Notes: generated by a model from the sequence alone, not told the origin. DNA of 64,000 nt from Blumeriella jaapii (GCA_009599575.1 VWND01000007.1:124001-188000), one strand, 5' to 3'. Positions 10,872 through 23,014 are shown, counted from the stretch's first letter. Translations and numbers: made by a program.

Positions 10872-13857
10872 TCACTTCCTAGGCAGATTTCGAAATACCT
10901 GCCTGAAGATCTCACGACTCTTGTACAAATTGCTAACCCTCAATCGCTCATTGTCCATGTGCGCCGAGTCACTCGCTTGACCACAGGGTAGATGCGCAGC
11001 CGGGGCGCTGAATTCCTTTTCCAAGAACCGGATGCTCGGAATACTACCACCTTCGCGAATGTATAGGGGCTTTCTCCCCTTCCTCTCAGTTCCTTTGCAT
11101 CCATTCGAAAACGAGAGAGAGAGTGGGGACTCGGGTTCGAGAGAGGTAGCTGCAAGCGAAGTGTGATCGCTGCCGTTAGTGAGCGTCGTGACTGTGACAG
11201 GCGTAGGTTTGATGCTAGGGCTTTTGGTAGGGTTAGACACCGAGACAGATTTGTTCGACTGGGGCTTGGATCTTGAGCCAGGAACGCTTGAGCGACGGCT
11301 TTCGCCAATGGGGCCCCACACATCCATGATTGCTTCTTCGAGGGTCTGGAAGATCTCGTTGTCCGGGTCACCGAGCCAGGCGTCGGCTTGATTGTCGATC
11401 ACAATCGAGAGGTGGTTGTGAGTGTCGAGTTGAGCGAATGCGTGGGTGAGGAAGGCAGTGAGGGACTTGATGATATCGTCGAGTTCCTGGTTGGGGACAA
11501 GACGGAGGGAGATGGCGGCGCTGGCGTGAGACGAGACGAGAGAGCCGTCAGGTCCAGAGACTTTGTAGCGATGAATTGTCAAGTTTGGTTCTCTCCAGCG
11601 TGCCATGAGCGACGCTTTCAATGTCTCGGGTGGCCCGTGATCAGGGTTGCGTCGAATGAGTGTTTCGGTGATGTCGTCGTAGCGAGCCTCTTCGATTGCA
11701 GTCAGAGGTAGAATGTCATCGTAGAATCCAGGAATCTGGACGCGGTTGTGGAGGCCCTTGAGCTCTGCCAGGATGGACGTCAGGTCGAATAGTGGCTCGT
11801 CCATCATGAAACTTCCATCAACACCACTGTGCATGTCGGGATGGTTGCTGTCCACCTTGACCGTGGCATGAAGGACCCCGCGCAAACCATAGGTCAAGCA
11901 AGGGACCTCGTCATCCAACCAGTAGCTGTTCGCGAGAATGATGTAGTCGATCTCGCCGATCAGCGCCTTGTGTCTCCGCACCGCATCTTTGAAGCCTCGA
12001 GAGCCCGACTCTTCTTCGCCCTCAATGAGAAAGATGATGTCGGCTTCGAGCCTTTGCTCGTGGATGAGGTCAACCACTCCATAAAGGGCAGCCATGATCG
12101 GTCCTTTGTTGTCGGACACACCCCGGCCGTAGAGATAGCCGTTGACACCCTTCATCTCGAACGGGTCCACGATCCACTTGTTCTGCTTGTTATCCGCAGG
12201 GACGACATCATCTAGATTCTCGATTAGCCAGGTCGTTTTCCACGTCTGACCATTCACTCACAATGACCGTAGAACAGGATTTTCTTCCGTTTGCCAGCAG
12301 TAGCAGGGTTGCCCTTGAATCTGGCGTAGACGACGGGATTGTGATGATTGTCCGTGTTCAGCATCTCGGTCTGCGCACCATGCTTCTTGAACAGGGTCGA
12401 AGGAAAGTGGCACCTCTCCGACAGTCTTCCGCATGATCAGGTCTGGAGGAGATCGTCTTGAAAGAGACGAATTCCTGCAGCGACTTGAGCAATTGATTCT
12501 CCGCGATGTCCGGCAGCCCATGCATCGCCGGACGACATCCCGTCACGTTCCACACCGAGACCGAGCTATCGTTGGCACCCGTGATGTAAAACTGCTGTCC
12601 GTTGGAGGTGGTGAGTGCCGATGCTAAGATGGTGCCCTCGTGCGCCTTCCACCTATTGACGCAGTGGTATTTTTGATTGAAGGAGGTCGAGGACTGGTAT
12701 TTGCCGTACTGGACGGTGCTGTACTTCTGCGAAGCGATTAGCGACATCCCCCCCCCCCCGCGCCTCTGCGCACTCGCGGCACTCACTCTCGCGTATCCCG
12801 TAGATCCGGCGCTGAAAAGATATCCCCAGCCCATCTGGAGGGTCATGACATCTCCTTTGTGAGCGCGGATGACCCGGAGCTTCTGCTTGGTGTCCAGATC
12901 CCAGAGCTCGATGACGCCTTCGAGCTTGCTGCTATACAAGAACGAGCCGTCGACCGCCATGGAGAGGACCGACTCGGCGTCGTCTTCGCCCAAGCACGCC
13001 AACTCCTCGATGCCGCGGCTGTGGTCGTGCGACAGCTTCCAGATCTTGATCGTGCCATCTCCTCCGCCCGAGATCAGGACATCTTCCTCGGCCTCGACCA
13101 GCCTGGTGACCCCACGGACCAAGAGCATGCAGTAGACATAGCCAAAGTGCGCATAGTGCTTCATGTGCGCCTTGTCGATCTCCAACACCACGCCCTCATC
13201 CCCTCCGGCGCGCGTGGTGTGCGGTCGCGGGGTCGAGGTGCCGCCGGCCGCGACGGAATCGAAGAATCGGTGGTTTCGGCGATCGGGGTGGTTGTGGGGA
13301 CAGGGCGACGGTCTCGTGCTCGACTCCTTCACGCAGCACCACTGGATGCTGGTGTTCTGGGCTCCCAGGTACACCGTCTCGAACTGGGTCGAGTAGGCGA
13401 CGCTGAAGACGTCCCCGACATCGTAGGTGCTGTAGATGTGGTAGATCCGCTTCAAGGAATCCGGGCACCAGGCATTTACGATCGCATCTCCCGCACTGGA
13501 GAAGAGGAGGTTGCCGTCGGCCGCGAGGAACAGGCAGAGGACGGCGCGGGTGTGGGCCTGGATCCTGTTCACCAGCTCGAAGGAGGCCAAGGACCACACG
13601 ACAATCTCGCCATCCTGCGTGCCGGCGTAGATGTAGCGACCGCCGACGGCGAGTGTGAGGATCGAGCTATCGTTCTGCAAGTGGTGGGCGAGTTCGGGCG
13701 TCGCCTTCGCCTGCGCCGCCGCCACGGCGTCTTCGTCGGCGCGGTCCACGCGGGCCAGGGGCTCCTCGTCGCTGGATTCAGCTGCAAGAGAGTCAGCAGA
13801 AGCGGGCGACAGGTTGGGGGCGGTCCACAGTCTCCTCGCGGCCGCAATTGAAGCCAT
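10872..13857 (-). CDS. DUG2: Dug2-like WD40/M20 subunit of the glutathione-degrading complex, frameshifted
   Basis: Fungal Dug2 fuses N-terminal WD40 repeats to an M20 metallopeptidase-like half and works with Dug1 and Dug3 in cytosolic glutathione breakdown. Exons 13857-12787, 12726-12262 and 12211-10872, with introns 12727-12786 (60 nt, stop-free, holding a run of 12 C on the + strand) and 12212-12261. WD40 words include GTQDGEIVVWSL, ISGGGDGTIKIW and GANDSSVSVWNV. Peptidase motifs are YGHYDVVPAD, YGRGVSDNKG, EGEEESGS and a late His in SAHMDNERL. The exons sum to 2876 nt, one short of a whole frame: at 12397-12399 the frame must shift between RRGATFLR and LFKKHGAQTEML. Start chosen at MASIAAARRLW; a further upstream exon in 14290-14505 is possible. 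Confidence 0.85.
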
Positions 13858-13967
13858 GTGTTGTTGTCGCTGGAGGAGCGAGGGAGCGGGGAGTGAGGGT
13901 GGGAGAGGGAGAGAGGGGGAGAGGTGGAGAAAGGCGGCGGAAGCGTCTGTATGTAGGTGCGGTACGG

Positions 13968-14030
13968 TCGTACAGTACAGTACAGTCAGTCGTACAGACC
14001 GTACAGTACCGTACCGTACACAGTACACAG
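13968..14030. repeat. GTAC-palindrome patch upstream of DUG2
   Basis: Run of GTACAGTACAGTACAG, CGTACAGACCGTACAG and CCGTACCGTACACAG-type words, about 110 nt upstream of the chosen DUG2 start. Confidence 0.85.
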
Positions 14031-14129
14031 CTTTCCCCGGATTTTTCCCAGGTGGGCGGACGCGTGATCCACCTCTCGGCCGGTCTGGCGCCCCCTCCAT
14101 TCTCCCTCCATTTCTCTCTCCCTCCCCTC

Positions 14130-14162
14130 ACATCTCTCCCACATCTCTCCCACATCTCTCCC
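14130..14162. repeat. 11-nt tandem repeat (ACATCTCTCCC)x3
   Basis: Three perfect consecutive copies inside a longer CT-rich tract. Confidence 0.9.
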
Positions 14163-14548
14163 TCTCCACCTCTCCAACTCCCCGCGCCGCGAGAAGCCTG
14201 CCACCGCACCGCACACCACGTCGCCATGGGCACCCCGACCCCGATCCCGATCCGTGGGCTTGCTCGGAACAAAGATGGATGGACGACTTACGTGGGGATG
14301 CGTCGCTGTCCGAGTCCTCGCTCCACACCATCTCGTTGTCGCTCGCGCTGCTGGCCACCGTCGTCGCGAGATCCAGGTCGCACATGGAGAGGAGGGCCGG
14401 GCCGAATTTCACGGACGACTGGCCACACGCGTTCCACGCTGCCAGGTGGTCGTGGGCCCCGTCCTGGCGAGGCCGTCGGCTTTTGTAGCTGCGGCGGCTC
14501 TCCATCTTTGCACGGAGCTGGCCGCGAGCGGTGCGCCGTCCGACTCAG

Positions 14549-14637
14549 GAATCACGAATCGTGAATCGCGAATCACGAATCACGAATCGCGAATCACGCA
14601 AAACGCAAGTCGCAAGTCGCAAGTTGCAAGTCGCAGA
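14549..14637. repeat. Two adjoining heptamer arrays
   Basis: GAATCAC/GAATCGC/GAATCGT units repeat every 7 nt over about 14549-14599 and then change to CAAGTCG/CAAGTTG units, also 7 nt, over about 14604-14637. The period is conserved across the change of unit. Confidence 0.9.
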
Positions 14638-15526
14638 AGAGGCGGTATGGTGCCACACGAGGTCGGAATGGCGCCTTCCTGCCGACTATATAGCCACCGC
14701 GATTTCTTCTTGCCGTCCATCAGCCCACCGCAGACCGCCACCATGTCACCATCGGCCTCTGCACGCTGCCAAACGTGGCAGATCTGGCCTTGGGTCTCGT
14801 GGCTTCGTGGGCACGAACGCGCGTCGCTCTGCTGGCCTTGCACCGCACCGTCCGCCACATCCAGCACATAGAAAGGCAACAACCGCATCGTCAGACTCAG
14901 TCACTGTGCCCCGGCCCAGCCCGTCGCAGCGGCCCACGGCACACACAAGGGCTGGTGGCACCAGCCTGGACGTGGGTCTTCATGGAGGCGACCACGTTCC
15001 CCAAGCCCGCGGGGGGTGTGGTGAGTGCAGACAGAACCAGAGCGGCAGACGGATCATGCCACTCGAGGCTCCCCGCTGGCACACATACACAAGGACCGGT
15101 GCGGGGGCCACGCACCTTCATTCACGGCAGCTCTTTACAGTGCTCTGGTGCTCAGGAAAGCGCTTTTGGGCTGGGCGATGGAGAACAGGATCTGGGGTAG
15201 GAGACCCACACAGGCGGCGGGTGAGGATGGGCTGGTACAGAGCGATGTGCCGACGAGAGGGTCTCTCCGTTGCTCATGTTCACTGGAAAGACCCCAGTAC
15301 CCTCAAGATGCAGGACTCCTTCGGCTCGCATGAGAGTCAATCACACCCCGAGCATGATCTGGACGGCTGTCGACCCTGGTTCTCTCGTTACTGCCGCTGC
15401 AGAAACAACAGCCACGATCACAAAGACGCCCACATCGCGATATGCAGGAACCCTGCCGAACCAGCGTTTGCCGTCTTGGCTGATCTACTGTACCTGCACC
15501 GGCACAGCATGTGGTACAGTTCCGTA

Positions 15527-15618
15527 TGTAGTGCAGGTACCGTCTGTAGTGCAGGTACCGTCTGTAGTGCAGGTACAGTATATGGTACAGTACTGTATGT
15601 AGTGCAGGTACAGTACTG
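15527..15618. repeat. 18-nt tandem repeat inside a GTAC patch
   Basis: Units beginning TGTAGTGCAGGTAC start at 15527, 15545 and 15563 (exact 18-nt period), with a fourth copy at 15598. The whole of 15487-15662 is rich in GTAC words and ends in a CA-rich run. Confidence 0.9.
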
Positions 15619-15835
15619 TATGTACACACATACACACACACATAGTACCGTACCGTACTGTAGATAGATGAGGTCAGACACGACGCATCGCTAATCCCCC
15701 TGATTAGCATCAGGTCATGCAGACCATATCACGTGCGAGACCATGTCACGTGCTGAAGCATTGATTGTTGAAGGTCACATCCATCGCTTGCTCTCCTGAG
15801 CACAACGGAGAGGTTGGGATTTGTGGGTGTTTTCA

Positions 15836-16665
15836 ACGATTCTTCGGATCATTTTTCTGATAATTCTTCTGATGATTCTGTTGATGATTCTGCTGATGAT
15901 TCTGCTGATGATTCTTCTGATGATTCTGTTGATGATTCTGCTGATGATTCTGCTGATGATTCTGCTGATGATTCTGCTGATGATTCTGCTGATGATTCTG
16001 CTGATGATTCTGCTGATGATTCTGCTAATAATTCTGTTGATGATTCTGCTAATAATTTTGCTAATGATTCTGCTGATGATTCTGCTGATGATTCTGCTTA
16101 TGATTTTGCTAATAATTCTCCTGGTAATTCTGTTGATAATTCTGCTGATGATTTTGCTTACAATTCTGCTGATAATTCTGTTAATGATTCTGCTGATAAT
16201 GCTGCTGATGATTCTGATAATTCTGCTAATAATTCTTCTGACCATTCTTCTGATCATTCTTCTGATCATTCTTCTGATCATTCCTCTGATCATTCCTCTG
16301 ATAATTCTTTTCATAATTCTTTTCATAATTCTTCTCATATTTCTTTTGATAATTCTGCTGATTATTCTCCTGATGATTTTCCTAATAATTCTATTAATAA
16401 TTCTCCTAATGATTCCTCTGATAATTCTCCTGATGATTTTCCTAATAATTCTATTCATAATTCTCCTGATAATTCTCCTAATGATTCCTCTGATAATTCT
16501 CCTGATAATTCTCCTAATGATTTTCCTGATAATTCTCTTAAAGATTCTTCTGAAATGTTTCCTGATGATTCTCCTAATCATTTTCCTAAGAATTCTCTTG
16601 ATAATTCTCCTGCTGATTCTCCTGCTGGTTCTCCTGATACTTCTCCTGCTGATCCTCCTTCCTGA
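15836..16665. repeat. Minisatellite with 12-nt unit (GATTCTGCTGAT-like)
   Basis: About 70 consecutive 12-nt units, nearly perfect at 15880-16020 and progressively diverged to 16665 (CCTGATAATTCT-like units). The repeat keeps long frames open on both strands: + frames read Asp-Ser-Ala-Asp or Ile-Leu-Leu-Met repeats and the - strand reads Ile-Arg-Arg-Ile repeats. No codon bias, promoter or flanking exons argue for one of these being a gene, so I call it a satellite. Confidence 0.8.
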
Positions 16666-17031
16666 TTCTACCGGTTCTTCCGCTTCTGATGGAAAGAAAG
16701 ATTTCCGGTCAGCACATCACATTCATAGCTGGTCTCCATGCGAGATCTTCAATTGGGGGTGACTGCTTTTGCCAGATGGCACGTCGCTCGCGAGAGACAC
16801 AAACGTCAAGGGCGAACGAATGAAAAATGTGCGAGAACCAGAGGCCTGCACGCAAGCCCTTCCCGATCTCGAGATCTTGTTTCCGAGACTCAGTCACTGT
16901 CAGGATGGCTTCACCTCGCCTAGCTGGTTCCGCACTGAACCGGGGAGCGAGCGACCATAGTTGTACAGTAAGTAGAGTACCGTGTTGAAGTCGTAAGCCC
17001 TTTCTGTTGGACCCACCATCCCCCCTCCGTC

Positions 17032-18160
17032 TCACAGATCAGCGACTTTCAGTATGGCTTTTCCGAAATTCTCTCCTTTCAGCATGCCCACCAAGCCCTG
17101 GGCCGCATCGTCCATCCCCACCGTCACGTCCATCTGGATCTGGATCTCGCCGGTGTGGATCCACTTCTGCAAGTTCCGCTGATGTTCATCTCTGTATCTC
17201 TGGCCAAATTCCGGATCGAAGACGATGAAGCCCCGGATGCTCAGACGTTTGGCCACGACCAGCGGGAAGTTTTGGATCCCGTGGCTTTCTCCCGGCTTCT
17301 TGCTGGTCTGGGAGACACTCCCACAAGCAACTATCTCCCGTGAGCAGATTCTCCCCAAAAAGATCTCCGGGAAACTCGCCTATTCTGGCCCAAGGAGATG
17401 CTGTGGCAATCGCCGCATCCAGCTGCTCTCCTCCCACGTTGTCGTAATAGATATTCAGTCCTTCCCTCCCCAGCTCTCCCAGGATTCTCTTCAAAGCCGG
17501 CTCCGGCTCCTCGTTTTTGTAGTTGAACCCGGCATCGAAGCCCAATTTCTCTCGGACGAACTGCAACTTCTTCTCGCTCCCCACACTCCCAATAACAGTC
17601 AAGCCCTCCCTCTTGGCCAGCTGTCCCACAATCTGCCCAACGGCACCGCTCGCCGCCGACACGAAGATCACATCGCCCTTCTTCGGCTGTCCGATTTCGT
17701 AGAAACCCGAATACGCCGTCAACCCACTCATGCCCAAGGCGCCGAGGAAGAGTTTCTCATCCAGCCCCAGCGGGTTACGCAGGACGCTCAGCCCCCCCGC
17801 CGACTCGTCCCTGTCCGCTCTCTCTCTGCCCACGGTCTGATACTCGGAGAGCGCGGCTTGGCCGATCACGACATCTCCGGGCTTGAAGCGGGCATTGGCG
17901 GATGACACGACGGTGCTGATCGCGTTGTTGCTGATGGCTTCGTTGAGCTTGAAGCCACCCACATACCCCGAGCCGGCTGCACGCATACGGCCTCGCTGGT
18001 ACGGGTCGTAGGAGATGTAGTTCAGCTTGAGTACCACGGCGCCGGCGGGCGGGCTTGCATCGAGGTCAATCGCGGTGGTGGCGAGGACGAGATCTTCTCC
18101 AGGGATTGGAAAGCCCTCGGGGTGCTTGGCCAGGACGAGGGATTGGGATGGAACCATCAT
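17032..18160 (-). CDS. Zinc-independent MDR oxidoreductase (NADP-dependent alkenal/one reductase type)
   Basis: Medium-chain dehydrogenase/reductase of the leukotriene B4 dehydrogenase / alkenal double-bond reductase group, which reduces activated C=C bonds with NADPH. Exons 18160-17380 and 17330-17032 give 359 residues. The N-terminus VPSQSLVLAKHPEGFPIPG and the landmark LNYISYDPYQRGRM are typical. The nucleotide loop is SAASGAVGQIVGQLAK, and the C-terminus reads GMLKGENFGKAILKVADL. No zinc ligands are visible. The intron 17331-17379 starts with GC (GCGAGT) and ends ATAG; removing exactly these 49 nt restores the family motif RIVACGSVSQ. An upstream in-frame Met at 18259 lacks family support. 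Confidence 0.88.
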
Positions 18161-20649
18161 CGCGGCGGGCGACCTGTGACTGATCACGACGATGGCACGC
18201 ACTCTAACTTGAGTCGGGATCGATTCAGAGCGATCATACGGTGCGAGTCTGTCGAGCAAGTACTGTATGTAGGTAGGTACCTAGGTATGTAAGAGCGGCG
18301 GAAGAATCAGGCAACAATCTGAAAGGGAGAAACTAGATCTTCAGAACGGCAAACGCAGACGATGGCTTGCAAGTCCTGGCTATGGAAATCTCACAATGAT
18401 TTTAGAGCGACGAAATTCAGTAGCGGGGTAAGACATTTCATAGATTTACAAGCATCATGGATGCCTTGGTATAGTAGATGGAACCTCGCCAAACGCTCGA
18501 AGGCGGGGAAACGTGGAACCAAACTAGTCCGACACGGAGATCGCGGATGTATGTAAGAGGGTAAGCACTTTCCTGGGGAGAATGGCGTGCAATTTCTATA
18601 CTGTACGTCGTAAAAGTGTGTTACTGGTACTGTAGTAGGCCTTATGCATGTACTTTCTTTCCCAGCTTACTCGGGTAACACAACCATCCCGTTCAAACGG
18701 CAACATTCACATCATGGTTCTGAACAAGAGAGAGACATTTCCTTCTCCGAGCGCTATATCGGTCCAAAGGAGTTTGTGCTCGAGAACAGAACGATGGTGT
18801 CGAAAGCGAGCGTCACAGATCCCCAACCTCATGACTGCTTTTGAAGTGAGTGATCTGCGGATCAGCAATCTATCGCAAGGCTCTTGGATATATCACACCT
18901 TTGGGGAATAGGGAGCGATAGATGCCACACTGCACGTCCTCCTCCGGATCGTGCTAGATGATGGCATGTTGGAAGAGCGAACATGCGCGACCAGTAAGCC
19001 GGATGGTGTTGTTTGATAGAGAAGAAGGACAGCTTTGTACGCGGAATCCTCGAGTCCGAGACTATCTCAAGAGGAACGCATACTAGACGAGTGCTACACG
19101 ATGACAGTCCGCGGTTCATGTTCCGCTCCATGGGACGAGAGCCGCTTCGCCCGTCTGACACCCTTAGCCATCTGAGATCGTCTCGGGAGACCGCTAAGCA
19201 CAAAGAAAGACCCGAGCTTGTCGTGGTGTGTTCGGCCGTTGCGATGTTCCATCCGATCCGAAGAAGGAAATACTGAGAGCTCGACGAGCCATTGCAACCC
19301 CAAACTCCAGCAACGACTATATCAACATGCATAGCAAATATGGACGAATCGTCTTACTGCGTTATGAATCTGGTTATCTAGCAAACACACAGAGAAGACA
19401 GCGTAGTCCCTGCAATAAGAATGCAAAGCCCGGGGCTACTTGCAGTCGTCGGCTTCTCTAATACAAAGCTAGAGAACCTAGAGGCAGCGCCAATTTCAAA
19501 GGTTGGCAACCTATCAAGATGACCTGACCATCGAAAGTTCGAGCAATTGGAGGTAGGCAACTCCCCATCGTTTTATAGATTAGCGGCCTTTATTCAGCGA
19601 CTCTGGAAGGAAAGCACAGAAGAAAAGCCAAGCCTGACGAACAGACTTCTTGACTCGGTCGGTCATCGAGGAGATTCTTGACTGACCTAACGAGTCGAGT
19701 AGATAGATCGCCCGACGACGAATTTCTCCGATGCCCGAGGAAATGGTACCAACTCTTCCAGCACAGCCCCGCGCTCGACTTTCGCGTGACGCTTGCACCT
19801 ATCCATGAAGAAGCAATGTCACCGGCGTTTACACGCTTCCTCACGGCGTCGCTTGTCTGACAGCATTACACGAGAGTAGCGGAGACCCGGCAAACGGGCA
19901 ACCGCATGCCACGAAGCACGAAGCTGCCTGGTGCGCTCCGCGCGACCCGGGTTCTCCGCTCAGCAAGAAAAGACAAGAGGGTGTAGTACAGCGGGAAGGC
20001 AATGACGTGCAGAAATACGATGTGCAACAAAATCCCCAGGAGCTGGAGCTTCCGAGATGGCGACAGGCTCCGCCGGCGAGTTGGCATGACGTGCAGGAAT
20101 GTGAAGTGCAACCAAAATATCAAACTCATAATGCTGGATGCCCAGAAGACTCGCTAGAGCTTTGGTAGGACGCGAAATTGGGAGACATGCTGCTCCTGGT
20201 TCTGGAACGATTGGTGGCACTAGCACGCTTGGAGTCCATGTTGAGATCTGGAGGACGAGGACGAGGACGGAGAGAAATGGCGAATGACAGACAAGAGCTA
20301 TGGAACGACGAAACAGCAGCTGCGAGCATTGCGGGCTGGGAATGCTTGACCGTTGCAGTCGACAATCTCCTAAGCCGCGAACTCATAGAGGTCTTAGAAG
20401 ACACAAAGCCTAGACAACCAACAACTATCTGCTGAGCAACAGTTGTGATTATCTCATTGATCAACGCACCAGCGCCGAGCGAGTTCTACATGTACACCAC
20501 CAGCTATGCAGAACACTACCAGGAGGGCGGGACGTAGCCCGAACAAAAATACAATAGTCCCAACCTTTCTCGGCCAAGGACGAAAGAGTAGAGTGATGGT
20601 GAGGCAAAGTACCGACGGTCGGTGCGAGGGTTTGGGTGTTGGCTCAGGA
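18161..20649. other. Gene-poor intergenic region
   Basis: GTAC patches at 18257-18293 and about 18598-18640 lie upstream of the oxidoreductase. From there to TIM17 I see only short overlapping frames with no domain. Confidence 0.5.
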
Positions 20650-21354
20650 TTATGCTACAGCTGGGAAACCAGTGCCACCGCTCTCAGCGGGAGGAGGAGG
20701 TTGTGGTACCTGAATCGTGTTAGTAGAAGCTTAAGGCCGATATTGGTTGAGGTACGGGGGCTGTCATACTTCTAGTCGGGTGTTCTCAGCCAGCATTCTT
20801 TGGAATCCAATTCCCACGCCCTCGATGACTGCCAACAGACAGGCACACCCTATTGCCTGATTTCTCGCAGCCTTGTAACCTCCTCGAACAGCAAGCGCGC
20901 CACCTGTGAAGAATCCTGCAATGACTGTCCAGCCGTTAGCATCCGTCTGAGACTTTCTAGGCCACACCGCTGACTGAGCACATACTGGCATTATACGGAT
21001 CCTCCTTTTTCCTTATTCCCTTCACAGCACAGTCGAATGTTGAGAACATGCCTCCCCAGACTCCAAAGTTGCCTCCTAACACGGGTGCTCGCGCCTTGAT
21101 AGCCGTGAGGGCACCGATCCGTCTCTCGCCATAGGGAGAATTCCTAAATCCTTTGACTCCGTGCCATACTGCTCCTCCTATTGCCTATGCGAAGGGCGAT
21201 GTCAGTCTCATGTACCTTGATGGAGCAGGTCGGCACAACACGGAGAGCCTTGCTGAGAAGCCGGCAGAATGAAATTTCTTCATACCCCCATACAGAAAGC
21301 TCCTCCAAAGTCGTTCAATGCCACCCAAGGACATGGGTCTCTGGTATGATCCAT
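20650..21354 (-). CDS. TIM17: Mitochondrial inner-membrane translocase subunit Tim17
   Basis: Tim17 is the lateral-sorting core subunit of the TIM23 complex. Four exons, 21354-21286, 21184-20986, 20924-20770 and 20709-20650, give 160 residues. The reading starts [20 protein letters not shown] and continues [37 protein letters not shown] and [18 protein letters not shown], essentially the textbook family sequence with four hydrophobic helices. Both cysteines that form the conserved intermembrane-space disulfide are present (C8 and C75). The last exon adds a Pro-rich tail ([10 protein letters not shown]). The 5' GGG/GCA and the AG acceptors all join in frame, so the model is secure. Confidence 0.95.
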
Positions 21355-23014
21355 CTTCTACGCTGTCTATTGTCGCCTGCGGTCTTCTGCTTCTGACGGC
21401 CGTCTGATTGTCGTCGGGAAATAGAGTCGGTCTCGATTATGTAAGGTTGAAAGTCGGCAATTTACGTTGCGATCGAGCGCTTGCGCTGGTTGTCGTGGGC
21501 TGTTGCAGTTGGCTCGTTGATCTGGCTCCTTGATCTGTAATTTTTGGAACGCTCGATGAGCAATTCCGAAATTTGACGCTAAGCCTTTGCAGCTGTCACG
21601 TGGCGATAAGCCGACATGCCCAGACGATAAACTCTGTACAGTAATTCCCTTCTCAAGAGTCAAGTCGGCGTGATTTAGACAACCGTCAAGTGGATGTGAC
21701 CTTGGTTGATCCTATATGCATCTTCTATGGCTGAATGAATCCTACATGCCCTGACATACCTTGAGATTTCTTTTCGATGAAGTTTTCTTATTCGTAGCTG
21801 TACGCAAAAATGTATCTCCTCCCCAAGCTCTGGAGACCTCAGCTACTCAAAGCTCCGCTAATCTTACACTTGCAAAACTTGATTGAGCATCGCCTCAATT
21901 CTCGGTTTGTCAGATGGTCATTGTTTCCAATCCGACCAACTGTCCCGCACGAGATCGCTCAGGGGAGGTTGATAAGCGCTGAGAGTAGAAAACTGCGAAA
22001 AGTTGACATCAACCTAAAGCGGCTTATATGACTTTGTATGATTTGTCTCAAATTTCTTTCCTTCTTCCACTTTCACGATTTTTCCATGACTATCTAAAAT
22101 TCAAATTACAACCGTACCCATTGACCGAATTGCCCCGCTCTGCGTTATCCTGCAATTCCATGATCCTCTTCCATTGTCCTATGTTCCTATCGTCTGCTCC
22201 CTCAACCGATGTTTCAATTAGCGTCGTCTGACGTACCAAAGCTTAACAAGTGACTACGAGGGTCTACACTTAAGGCCTGATAGTTGACTAGGTCATTCAA
22301 TAGTTGATTTCAAATTTTTTGATTACTCAAAGCAGCCAGATACGTATGTGACTCTGGATGCGTAAACTAGTGCAATGAAAACATTCCCCGATACTGTATT
22401 GTGATGAACGGATATTGTAACAATGATCGGCGAAGGATAGATAAGATTTCGGGACCTCAAGCTTCCATCATTTGTAGGAGTGTATTTTCTTCGCTTCGCC
22501 CCTTTCGACTGATGTCGCTTGGACTTTCTCCAGAATCACCATGAGCTGAACCAACGCCTATTACACGATTCTCTTCACACAATTCAGGTTGCAGATATCA
22601 TCTACGCCATCCTTGAACAGTCTGTGGTGCCTCAAACAACGTTTTCTGGAACTCTCGAATCTGTGGCAAGTGTGCGTAAGCGCAAGAAGACACAATGAGT
22701 CTATGAGTCAACTACTACAGAGCATCGGCTTGGGTGCCAATCCCTAATCCAAACTCCGATGAACATTCTTCCGTAGCAGCAACAGCGTTGTGTATTTTAC
22801 ATAAAGATCTGGTACATTCGAAAAACAAGCAGATGGGTTTAATAGCGCGGGCGAGGGCTGTCCCGGCTTTGAAGGGCATGAAGAACAACCATCCCATATT
22901 TTACAATCTCAGACCCCAGATTCATAGAAGTACAAACTCGCGCGATTCTTGAACTCCAGTATATGTGCTTTGCACATGTTTCTAGCATCTGATCGGTTTT
23001 GGCCAGGTGTTAAG
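21355..23014. other. AT-rich intergenic region, possible decayed coding traces
   Basis: No gene can be supported. On the - strand at about 22445-22700, short protein-like stretches in different frames (such as QKTLFEAPQTV and VIGVGSAHGDSGESPSD) lie in order but are separated by stops, which could be the remains of a gene or chance. Confidence 0.4.

Larger units (their letters stand above)
13858..17031. other. Repeat-rich intergenic region, no gene recognised
   Basis: Holds CT-rich promoter-like DNA upstream of DUG2, GTAC patches, an 11-nt tandem repeat, heptamer arrays, an 18-nt tandem repeat and a 12-nt-unit minisatellite, listed separately. Long open frames here (for example 14531-15667 +) have no recognisable domain and coincide with repeats. 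Confidence 0.6.

Noticed and set aside
12859..13851. 330-codon + frame opposite DUG2
   Set aside because: Antisense shadow of the WD40 region; GC-rich codons keep it open.
14128..14505. Possible first exon of DUG2 (open - frame with GTAAGT donor)
   Set aside because: It would need an intron of about 500 nt in a genome where introns are about 50 nt; kept only as an alternative.
14549..14637. Possible CRISPR-like or telomere-like array
   Set aside because: Units are only 7 nt with no spacers, and the sequence is not a fungal telomere repeat; it is an ordinary tandem repeat.
14531..15667. 378-codon open frame on + strand
   Set aside because: It runs through heptamer and GTAC/18-nt repeats, shows no domain, and competing frames are open on both strands. 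No splice-supported gene emerges.
15814..16762. Long Asp-Ser-Ala-Asp and Ile-Leu-Leu-Met open frames, and an Ile-Arg frame on the - strand
   Set aside because: All are created by the 12-nt satellite; nothing favours one frame.
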